From the NCBI GenBank assembly GCA_003153585.1, contig PLZZ01000096.1:1390-7027 (forward strand): a stretch of 5,638 nucleotides of DNA. Reading direction: 5' to 3'. Of the stretch, positions 1-5,141 are shown piece by piece; the stretch's first letter is position 1; each line of letters starts with the position of its first letter. The stretch comes from Acidobacteriota bacterium (GTDB lineage Bacteria; Acidobacteriota; Terriglobia; Acidiferrales; UBA7541). Position numbers and translations under genes: made by a program. Under the pieces are notes generated by a model. It was not told the DNA's origin, searched no databases, and saw only the letters and a list, made by a program, of their open reading frames with translations.

Positions 1-683
1 TTGTGTTGCGAACGAAAATAAGTGAGCACGGGGTAAGACACGTGACTTTCGAGCAGTTCCGCACCCCAGCGCTCCCAGTCGCGGAGAAGCCTTTCCAAAG
101 CTTCGAGGCCATGAACACCCGCGTGACGCCGCAGAAGTTCGGTGGAGGTAGGAGGCGAACCTGCGCGCGCGTCGAGCAGCACGATGGCAACCTCTCTGCG
201 CGAAAAAGCTTGATAGATGACGGGCAAGTAACTCAGTACCAGCGCGAGGAAGCCGAAGCCCAGCCCGCTTTCGAAAACTGCTAGCACCCGCTCCATGGTA
301 GTGTGCGGTGTGACGTCGCCAAGGCCCAGCGTGAAAAAAGTTGTGCCGCTCAGATAGAAGCACGTCTCCAGAGTCGGATGCGTTTGATCTAAGCGAGCGT
401 CGCTGAAATACAAAAACCCGAAACCCAAGATTAACATCGCGGCCCATAGGGCAAATAAGCCCAGTAGGGAAAGGGGACCGAAATAACTCAGAAATCCCTC
501 GCGTCTTCTGGGTGCTTTCACTAAGTGAGCAAGCTTGCGCCAGGGAAACCATAGGGCGCGATAGTAGAGCCTGGTCAGTCGGAAACGACGCGTCACCCTT
601 CGGGGAAGAACGATCGTTTCAAACGCTTCCAGCAAGATGCCTGCGATGATGAGGAAGCCGGCGATGACCGGAAGAATCTTCAT
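1..683 (-). CDS. Potassium-channel-like membrane protein (Ion_trans_2 type), 3' end cut by window edge
   Basis: The frame is open from ATG at 683 to the left edge (227 codons, no stop), so the C-terminus is missing. Three hydrophobic stretches are visible: residues 3-26, 70-93 and 133-157. Between the last two lies a pore-loop segment (about 105-126) with the filter-like motif TLGLGD at 118-123, followed by VTP. This is the layout of the two-TM/pore ion-channel family plus an extra N-terminal helix; the canonical K+ filter is TVGYGD, so Val and Tyr are both replaced by Leu. A basic loop (residues 28-61) links helices 1 and 2, and the region after 160 is soluble. It probably conducts K+ or another monovalent cation across the inner membrane; the ion is inferred. 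The start overlaps the OsmC stop by 4 nt (ATGA), indicating translational coupling. A GTT or non-selective channel cannot be excluded given the altered filter. Confidence 0.85.
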   Translation of the reverse strand, partial: MKILPVIAGFLIIAGILLEAFETIVLPRRVTRRFRLTRLYYRALWFPWRKLAHLVKAPRRREGFLSYFGPLSLLGLFALWAAMLILGFGFLYFSDARLDQTHPTLETCFYLSGTTFFTLGLGDVTPHTTMERVLAVFESGLGFGFLALVLSYLPVIYQAFSRREVAIVLLDARAGSPPTSTELLRRHAGVHGLEALERLLRDWERWGAELLESHVSYPVLTYFRSQH

Positions 684-1111
684 GCCGCTTGCTCCAGTAC
701 GGCGCTCAGTGTGATTTCAGCCTTAAGAAGGCGTGATACGGGACAATTGGCTTTCGCGCTAGAGGCCGCAGACTGGAAGGCGGCGTCGGAAATGTCCGGG
801 ATGCGCGCGGCTACGTCGAGATGGATTTTCGATATGGTCCAGCCGGCGTCGAGTTTTTCGAGTGTGACGGTCGCAGTGGCGCGGATCGTTTGCGGCGTAA
901 AATTCATGGTACCGAGCTGAGCTGAGAGGGCCATGGCAAAGCAGCCTGCATGAGCCGCTCCGATTAATTCTTCCGGATTCGTACCTTTTGCGTTTTCGAA
1001 GCGCGTGAGGAAGGAATAGGGCGAATCAGAGAGTACGCCGCTTTGCGTCGAGATGGATCCTTTGCCGTCCTTTACTGCTCCGGTCCAGACCGCGGTAGCT
1101 GTGCGCTGCAT
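680..1111 (-). CDS. osmC: OsmC/Ohr-family peroxiredoxin (OsmC subgroup)
   Basis: Predicted cytosolic thiol peroxidase that reduces organic hydroperoxides, 143 residues, the normal length for OsmC. The two family cysteines are present: Cys57 in the AHAGC segment and Cys123 in the NCPVS segment. Arg37 and Glu47/Glu48, in the region that positions the peroxidatic cysteine in this family, are also visible. The NPEELIGAAHAGCFAM stretch is typical of the OsmC rather than the Ohr branch. The start is ATG at 1111 rather than the adjacent in-frame TTG at 1114, because the Shine-Dalgarno sequence GGAGGGA at 1121-1115 touches the TTG but sits 5 nt (from GGAGG) before the ATG. It begins 21 nt after the epimerase stop and its own stop overlaps the channel start, so the three genes are probably one transcript. 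The family assignment is firm; the electron donor (dihydrolipoyl protein in known members) is not seen here. Confidence 0.93.
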   Translation of the reverse strand: MQRTATAVWTGAVKDGKGSISTQSGVLSDSPYSFLTRFENAKGTNPEELIGAAHAGCFAMALSAQLGTMNFTPQTIRATATVTLEKLDAGWTISKIHLDVAARIPDISDAAFQSAASSAKANCPVSRLLKAEITLSAVLEQAA

Positions 1112-1114
1112 CAA

Positions 1115-1121
1115 TCCCTCC
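1115..1121 (-). promoter_or_regulatory. Ribosome binding site deciding the OsmC start
   Basis: GGAGGGA on the minus strand, 3 nt before ATG 1111 and directly abutting TTG 1114. The spacing supports ATG and rules against TTG. It lies within the 21-nt gap after the upstream epimerase stop codon. Confidence 0.75.
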
Positions 1122-1132
1122 GTTGGTTTTAT

Positions 1133-2038
1133 TTATGCGGCGCTTGCCGCTTTGTAGGATCCGTGGCGCAGATCATCCGTGACGCGCGGCGCTTTCGGCT
1201 CCCACCCAAGCTGCTTCCTGGTCTTCTCGCTCGAGATGTGTTGATCAAGAGCCAAAGCATCGGCGAACAAGCCGAGAGTTTCTCGGGCCTCGGCGACGGG
1301 CCAAGGCGAAATCTTTCCCGGGATGCCTGCGCCTTCGCTAGCGGCGATGGCGATATCCCGAACCTTGACGGCCTCTTCGCTGATGCCATGGAAGACTAAT
1401 CCGCCTTCTTCTATCTTAAGAACTCGGACATAAAGATCGGCGAGATCATCAACGTGAACGACAGGCCAGTGGTTTTCCCCATCGCCCACAAAAATCACAG
1501 TGCCGCGCTCTTTCGCGGATTGAAAGAATGACGCTGGTATTCCGCCGCCGCGGCCATAGACGACTCCGGGACGCAAGACCGAAGCGCGAATACACGAATC
1601 ACCTTTCGCCGCGGCCAGCACTCGTTGTTCGCAAACAGCGCGCCACTTGACGAGATCGATGGGATAAAGAGAGGAATCTTCGTCGGCAACTTTATTTCCC
1701 GTTTCTCCGATTACCCAAATGCCGCTGGTGTAAATGAACGGTTTGTCAGTGCCTTGCAATGTCTCGCATACCGTATCAATTACGGCGTTGTCTGCCTCGG
1801 CGGACGTGGAGTCGTTGGGAGACGCCGCGTGAATCATAGCGTCTGCTTCGCGAGCCGCAGCACTGAAGGAATTCTTATCTCGAATATCACCGCGAAACGG
1901 CTCGACTCCGCAGTTCTTAAGCTTCTGGGCTGACTCGGAGGATCGCGCGAGACCGATTACTACGTGACCGTGTTTTAGAAGCGCAGCGGCAACAGAGGAT
2001 CCGATGTAGCCCGTAGCGCCGGTTACAAATACTTTCAT
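1133..2038 (-). CDS. Atypical extended-SDR NAD(P)-dependent epimerase/reductase family protein
   Basis: A 301-residue cytosolic Rossmann-fold protein of the NAD-dependent epimerase/dehydratase superfamily. The dinucleotide-binding motif TGATGYIG is at 6-13. An Arg-Ser pair at 32-33 after the second strand suggests NADP(H) preference (inference). Asp51 sits in the GDIRD turn, and the TSG of the central strand is at 104-106. The C-terminal half has the usual LRPGVVYGRGG and HVDDLADLY segments of the atypical and extended SDR groups. The catalytic YxxxK does not appear: aligning on the following Glu137 places Leu129 and Arg133 there, in a segment ending KWRAVCEQ. The start is ATG 2038, preceded by AGGAG at 2050-2046 with a 7-nt spacer; the in-frame GTG at 2062 has no such site and would precede the Rossmann motif by too much. 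It is first in a likely operon with OsmC and the channel. The substrate is unknown. Confidence 0.88.
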   Translation of the reverse strand: MKVFVTGATGYIGSSVAAALLKHGHVVIGLARSSESAQKLKNCGVEPFRGDIRDKNSFSAAAREADAMIHAASPNDSTSAEADNAVIDTVCETLQGTDKPFIYTSGIWVIGETGNKVADEDSSLYPIDLVKWRAVCEQRVLAAAKGDSCIRASVLRPGVVYGRGGGIPASFFQSAKERGTVIFVGDGENHWPVVHVDDLADLYVRVLKIEEGGLVFHGISEEAVKVRDIAIAASEGAGIPGKISPWPVAEARETLGLFADALALDQHISSEKTRKQLGWEPKAPRVTDDLRHGSYKAASAA

Positions 2039-2045
2039 GATGGCT

Positions 2046-2050
2046 CTCCT
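2046..2050 (-). promoter_or_regulatory. Ribosome binding site of the epimerase-like gene
   Basis: AGGAG, 7 nt before ATG 2038. It decides against the in-frame GTG at 2062. Confidence 0.75.
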
Positions 2051-2072
2051 TTTTCTATCCACTGTAAGGCAG

Positions 2073-2092
2073 GCCTAGGTCGTAGCCTAGGT
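2073..2092 (-). promoter_or_regulatory. Paired GCCTAGGT octamers, candidate operator upstream of the epimerase-OsmC-channel unit
   Basis: GCCTAGGT occurs at 2073-2080 and again at 2085-2092, a 12-bp period with 4 bp between copies. Each core CCTAGG is itself palindromic, so the pair is both a direct repeat and a potential hairpin. It lies 35-54 nt before ATG 2038, where an operator would be expected. A possible minus-strand -10 element (TACAGT, 2066-2061) is just downstream, but no convincing -35 matches it. Binding by a dimeric regulator across about one helical turn is an inference; no regulator gene is in the window. Confidence 0.4.
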
Positions 2093-2162
2093 ATTTAACC
2101 TCTGAAACAGCCCAGGCGGCGAACCCGTTGGAAAAATCAGCGTCTTCGTGCCGGGCCTTGCT

Positions 2163-3074
2163 TCAGTGCGACCTGGATGGCGGCTCAGCCGTCGCCGTAC
2201 GATTCATCATTTGAAAATCCTGGCGAATGCGGGCCAGGCGATCGCCCTTGACGTTTTCGTATGTTCCAAAAGCAAGGAAGGGAATCATGGCGACGAGTAC
2301 CCACAATTTCGCACTTCCGGGAACTTTTGCTTCCGGCTCCCAGCGAAAGAGTTGCCGCGAGATTTCGAAAGCGACGAGAACTCCGATGGTCAGAGCGATC
2401 AAGTCGGTGATGATTTCGCTGTTGGTCGCCAGGTTCGTGGCTGCGTTTTCAAGGCCGGTGGCGAGATATGTGGCGGGCATGAAAAGAGAAGCGCCTTGAA
2501 TCCAATGCGGGAATCTGGCCAGCGGGACGGTGGCTCCGGAGAGAAATAGAAAAGCGGTCCAGATTACCTGGTTGATGACCTGCGTTTCCTGCATGGTGTT
2601 CGTCACGCTCGCAACGATCAGGCCGAAAGAGGAAAAGGTAGCCGAGCCGATAGTGACCAGAAGAAAAATGGCCCACAAATTTCCCCAGCCGTGCATGTGC
2701 AAGACGAATTTGGTGACGAGAATCTCGATGGCGACGGACGGTAGCACGAGGATGTAGTTCGCCAGAATGCTGGAGGCGAGCATGGGCCCTGCACCCAAAG
2801 GCGCGAGGCGGAAGCGACGAAGTATTCCGGCTTCGCGGAACATCACGAGTTGCACGCTGAGTCCCCAGAAGCTGCCCATCACGGTCATGGTGAGAATCGC
2901 GCCGAGGATGTAAGCAGTCCAAACCGGATCGTTTTTACTGAATATGGTGACGAAGAAGAATAGAAAGCCGAGCGGCATGATCAGGCTGAAGAAGAGAAAC
3001 GTCCGGTTACGCATGGCAAGGCGCACGCGGATTTTTGTGAGCGTCAACGTATTGCCGATGGGATTCGATGCCAT
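2163..3074 (-). CDS. ABC-2 type transporter permease (DrrB-like)
   Basis: A 303-residue inner-membrane protein, the transmembrane partner of the ATPase encoded directly upstream. Hydrophobic segments lie at about 26-46, 52-76, 98-121, 132-156 and 166-188 and 222-240, giving the six helices usual for ABC-2 export permeases. The segment FREAGILRRFRLAPLG (79-94), the conserved cytoplasmic coupling region, is clear, as is the FLSGATVPL turn before the last pair. A seventh hydrophobic stretch (256-272) follows a charged linker, then a polar tail, which is longer than the simplest family members. The start is ATG 3074, with AAAAGGA at 3086-3080 and a 5-nt spacer; an in-frame TTG at 3092 lacks a site. 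The gene starts 27 nt after the ATPase stop, so the pair is an operon. It is likely an exporter of a drug, lipid or other hydrophobic molecule; the substrate cannot be read from sequence. Confidence 0.93.
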   Translation of the reverse strand: MASNPIGNTLTLTKIRVRLAMRNRTFLFFSLIMPLGFLFFFVTIFSKNDPVWTAYILGAILTMTVMGSFWGLSVQLVMFREAGILRRFRLAPLGAGPMLASSILANYILVLPSVAIEILVTKFVLHMHGWGNLWAIFLLVTIGSATFSSFGLIVASVTNTMQETQVINQVIWTAFLFLSGATVPLARFPHWIQGASLFMPATYLATGLENAATNLATNSEIITDLIALTIGVLVAFEISRQLFRWEPEAKVPGSAKLWVLVAMIPFLAFGTYENVKGDRLARIRQDFQMMNRTATAEPPSRSH

Positions 3075-3079
3075 GTTCG

Positions 3080-3086
3080 TCCTTTT
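3080..3086 (-). promoter_or_regulatory. Ribosome binding site of the ABC permease
   Basis: AAAAGGA with a 5-nt spacer to ATG 3074. It selects this start over the TTG at 3092, which lies upstream of the site. Confidence 0.7.
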
Positions 3087-3101
3087 ATTCAATTGCTCGG
3101 C

Positions 3102-4022
3102 TCAATCACGGAGCCTGCGGCCGGTGAGCTCGATAAAAACATCTTCCAGCGACGGCGAAAACATTTCGAGACTTTGGAGCTCGTTGTTCTCCGATTCGAG
3201 TTCCTTCACGAGAGCGACGATGGTTTGCGGGGCGCGTGTGGAGTGCACCACGTAGGTGCCGTCGAATTCGCGGCAATCCGCGACACCGTCCAGATGCGCC
3301 AGAATGCCATCCGACACCGGTCTAGCGAGGCGAACTTCGATGCGCGTTGTGCCAGCCGAGGTGTGCTTCAGCTCGCGAGGAGTTCCGGTTTTGATTACGC
3401 GGCCATAGTCAATGATGGCGACGCGGTCGCAGAGGCGCTCGGCTTCTTCAATATAATGCGTGGTGAGCAAAACGGTCTTCTTCTCGCTTTTTAACTCTTC
3501 AATGATGTCGTAAATCTCGCGGCGAACCTGCGGGTCAAGACCGGCGGTCGGCTCGTCCAAGAAAATGACCTGGGGGTTATTCACCAGAGCCATGGCCAGC
3601 GCGAGGCGCTGTTTTTGGCCGCCGGAGAGCTGGCTGTAGAAAGCATCGCGTTTTTCATCGAGCTGAAACCGCTTCAGCAAATCATCCGTATTGGCGCGAG
3701 CGCTATAGAATTTCGCGAACAACTCGATGGCTTCCTTCACGCGGATTTTATCGGGCAGGGAAGTGGATTGCAGAACGGCGCCGATCATTTCCTTGAAGCG
3801 GTTGCCGCTCTTTTCCGGATTGAGGCCGCAGACGCGCGCGAGGCCGCGGTCCGGCGTGCGCATGCCTTCCAGTATTTCCACCGTGGTTGTCTTGCCGGCG
3901 CCGTTGGGGCCGAGAAGGCCGAAGACTTCTCCTTGTTCGACGGAAAAATCCACGCCGCGCAGAGCAGCTACGGTGCCGTAATTCTTATAAAGGCCTTGGA
4001 CCTGGATAACGGGTTCCGTCAC
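3102..4022 (-). CDS. ABC transporter ATP-binding protein (DrrA/ABC-2 export type)
   Basis: A 306-residue ATPase that powers the downstream permease. All nucleotide-binding elements are intact: Walker A GPNGAGKTT at 38-46, Q-loop Gln85, signature LSGGQ at 132-136, Walker B VIFLDE at 152-157 with Glu157, D-loop AGLD at 160-163 and the switch His189. After residue 215 comes the accessory C-terminal domain typical of DrrA-like exporters, ending in SLEDVFIELTGRRLRD, the usual closing motif. The start is GTG 4022, supported by AGGGGA at 4035-4030 with a 7-nt spacer; no earlier ATG exists and the sequence begins in the family-typical way just before the first strand. It is separated from the alkyltransferase-like gene by 60 nt and from the permease start by 27 nt. 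Classed with antibiotic and multidrug exporters by family; the cargo is unknown. Confidence 0.96.
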   Translation of the reverse strand: MTEPVIQVQGLYKNYGTVAALRGVDFSVEQGEVFGLLGPNGAGKTTTVEILEGMRTPDRGLARVCGLNPEKSGNRFKEMIGAVLQSTSLPDKIRVKEAIELFAKFYSARANTDDLLKRFQLDEKRDAFYSQLSGGQKQRLALAMALVNNPQVIFLDEPTAGLDPQVRREIYDIIEELKSEKKTVLLTTHYIEEAERLCDRVAIIDYGRVIKTGTPRELKHTSAGTTRIEVRLARPVSDGILAHLDGVADCREFDGTYVVHSTRAPQTIVALVKELESENNELQSLEMFSPSLEDVFIELTGRRLRD

Positions 4023-4082
4023 GAAATATTCCCCTGTCTTTTCGAGCGTTCCTCTATATCACAATCGCCGGAGATTTGAGCG

Positions 4083-4424
4083 CTATCGACGTAACTTTGG
4101 CCGCGTTTTCTTCCGCGCGACGGTTTTCGATCTGCGAAACGACCATCCGTAAACCTGCATGTCAACGGTCACTCCAATTGTAACGCCCTCGGTTTCCAGC
4201 AGCTTGCGCTGTAAGGCGGCGTGCGGCTCCGGCACGCGAATCCTTCCTCCGGCTCCGAGCACGCGATGCCAGGGAATGCCTTGCCCACTGGGACATGCGG
4301 CCAGCGCATAGCCCACGGCACGCGCTCCAGCGGGCAAACGCAGCGCTTTCGCCACTTGGCCATACGTTGTTACGCGGCCGCGGGGGATCTTTTTCACGAG
4401 GCGATAGACCGGGTCCCAGGACAT
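4083..4424 (-). CDS. atl: Alkyltransferase-like protein (ATL, MGMT-fold without the acceptor cysteine)
   Basis: A 113-residue protein with the C-terminal MGMT DNA-binding fold. The methyl-acceptor motif PCHRV reads PWHRV here (Trp52), the hallmark of ATL proteins such as E. coli YbaZ and yeast Atl1. These bind O6-alkylguanine without repairing it and hand the lesion to nucleotide excision repair. Tyr21 (base-flipping tyrosine) and Arg35 in the ARAVG segment (the arginine finger) are retained. The tail after residue 95 is strongly basic (many Arg and Lys to the end at 113), which is longer and more charged than the core needs and may add DNA affinity (inference). The start is ATG 4424, with AGGGG at 4434-4430 and a 5-nt spacer; the in-frame GTG at 4442 has no comparable site. 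It is the first minus-strand gene, divergent from the 4694 gene, and lies 60 nt before the ABC ATPase; co-transcription is possible but unproven. Confidence 0.93.
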   Translation of the reverse strand: MSWDPVYRLVKKIPRGRVTTYGQVAKALRLPAGARAVGYALAACPSGQGIPWHRVLGAGGRIRVPEPHAALQRKLLETEGVTIGVTVDMQVYGWSFRRSKTVARKKTRPKLRR

Positions 4425-4617
4425 CTCGTCCCCTCTCGACACGCTGCGCGGCTAAGTTTCACCGCAGGTAAAGAGTACGGCAAAGGTAGATCGATTCCGA
4501 AAGGTAATTTCCCCGCGCCGCGCGTACGATTCGCAGGTTCGAAGCTCGCATTGAAACCTGTTCCACGCCGCTACGCGGAGCGCTTCGAGACTAATAACTG
4601 ATTAGCAGCATTTGGAA

Positions 4618-4654
4618 CGTCCACCGCATCGTACCATTGACGGCGTAGTGGACG
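4618..4654. repeat. Inverted repeat CGTCCAC/GTGGACG spanning the -35 element
   Basis: Perfect 7-bp arms at 4618-4624 and 4648-4654, 30 bp centre to centre (about three helical turns). The -35 hexamer lies between them. The right arm shares 4648-4650 with the left arm of the second inverted repeat, so the two dyads interlock. Its position upstream of the inferred transcription start argues for a protein-binding site rather than an RNA hairpin. Confidence 0.45.
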
Positions 4655-4665
4655 CTTTCTACACT
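4637..4665 (+). promoter_or_regulatory. Sigma70-like promoter for the 144-aa gene and Clp-like ATPase
   Basis: TTGACG at 4637-4642 matches 5 of 6 positions of the -35 consensus; TACACT at 4660-4665 matches 4 of 6 of the -10 consensus, with the invariant first TA and last T. The spacer is exactly 17 nt. Transcription would start near 4672, leaving a leader of about 22 nt that contains the strong Shine-Dalgarno site at 4683-4690. Confidence 0.6.
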
Positions 4666-4668
4666 ACG
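4644..4668. repeat. Inverted repeat CGTAGTG/CACTACG across spacer and -10 element
   Basis: Perfect 7-bp arms at 4644-4650 and 4662-4668 with an 11-nt centre, 18 bp centre to centre. The right arm covers most of the -10 hexamer, so a protein bound here would block RNA polymerase. Candidate repressor operator; the regulator is unknown. Confidence 0.5.
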
Positions 4669-4693
4669 TACGCTGAATCAAAAAGGAGGTGTT

Positions 4694-5128
4694 GTGGCTT
4701 TCGTAAGACGCAAAGGCAACACTTATTTCCTGGTGCATAACGTACGGCGCCAGGGAAAGGTTCAGCAGCTACACCTGGCGCGGCTGGGCGAGAGGCCGCG
4801 GATCACGGACGATGTGGTGCGAAAGGTTTCGCGCAACCACCCGTTTCTTGATCTCGATTGGTCAAGCCTGCGCGAGCAGGTGAACAGCCGAATCGAGCTA
4901 TTCGATATCCGCTCGCCGTACGTACAGAACCTGATGCATTCGTTACGAAACCTTCACATGGACCTGGCCGATCTGTCACCGCCGATGCTGCTGTTGACGG
5001 ACCGAGCCAATTCGAGCCGTGAACTGGTCACGCAATTACGATTGTTGCGTTCGACGCTCGACATCAAGCTGGATCAATTCGAGCGAACCGAAATCCGCAA
5101 TCCTGAAAGCGGCAGGGAGTTCCGGTAG
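4694..5128 (+). CDS. Unrecognised 144-residue protein preceding a Clp-like ATPase
   Basis: I do not recognise a family. It starts at GTG 4694 with a near-ideal site, AAGGAGGT at 4683-4690, 3 nt before the start. Residues 1-37 are basic and look beta-rich (FVRRKGNTYFLVHNVRRQG, then LHLARLGERPRI), loosely resembling the N-terminal segment of some IS1634-type transposases and small nucleic-acid-binding domains; this is only a resemblance. Residues 38-95 are mixed helical with a Trp56 and several Asn and His. Residues 109-130 form an amphipathic helix with Leu at 111, 115, 118, 122, 126 and Phe129, compatible with a short coiled coil. No signal peptide, membrane segment, cysteine or catalytic motif is visible (there is no Cys at all). 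The gene lies 13 nt before the Clp-like ATPase under the same promoter, so an adaptor, targeting or regulatory partner of that ATPase is a reasonable inference. Confidence 0.8.
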   Translation: MAFVRRKGNTYFLVHNVRRQGKVQQLHLARLGERPRITDDVVRKVSRNHPFLDLDWSSLREQVNSRIELFDIRSPYVQNLMHSLRNLHMDLADLSPPMLLLTDRANSSRELVTQLRLLRSTLDIKLDQFERTEIRNPESGREFR

Positions 5129-5141
5129 AGGGAGCACGACA

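Larger units (their letters stand above)
4425..4693. other. Divergent intergenic region (ATL gene left, unknown gene right)
   Basis: Nothing codes here with support; open frames in this stretch are extensions of antisense shadows. The right half holds the promoter and inverted repeats listed separately. The left half (4443-4600) should contain the ATL promoter on the minus strand, but I could not find a hexamer pair good enough to call. Confidence 0.7.

Noticed and set aside
3..284. 93-codon plus-strand open frame
   Set aside because: Lies entirely antisense to the ion-channel gene, has no ribosome site and no recognisable protein.
1043..1399. 118-codon plus-strand open frame across the OsmC and epimerase junction
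   Set aside because: Antisense to two well-supported genes; composition is that of a shadow frame.
2093..2162. Possible terminator after the ABC permease (GC-rich bases followed by a short T run on the minus strand)
   Set aside because: No stem longer than about 4 bp forms next to the T run.
4023..4082. Promoter for the ABC ATPase in the 60-nt gap (TATA-like bases around 4053-4062 on the minus strand)
   Set aside because: A weak -10-like match with no acceptable -35; read-through from the ATL gene is equally likely.
4531..4560. GGTTCGAA-like sequence suggesting a tRNA T-loop
   Set aside because: The flanking bases do not pair as a T-stem, and no acceptor, D or anticodon arms can be drawn.
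4221..4601. 126-codon plus-strand frame reaching into the divergent spacer
   Set aside because: Mostly antisense to the ATL gene, low-quality start context, no domain resemblance.
4618..4668. The two dyads as mutually exclusive RNA hairpins (attenuator)
   Set aside because: They lie upstream of or across the predicted transcription start, so they would not be in the mRNA if the promoter call is right.
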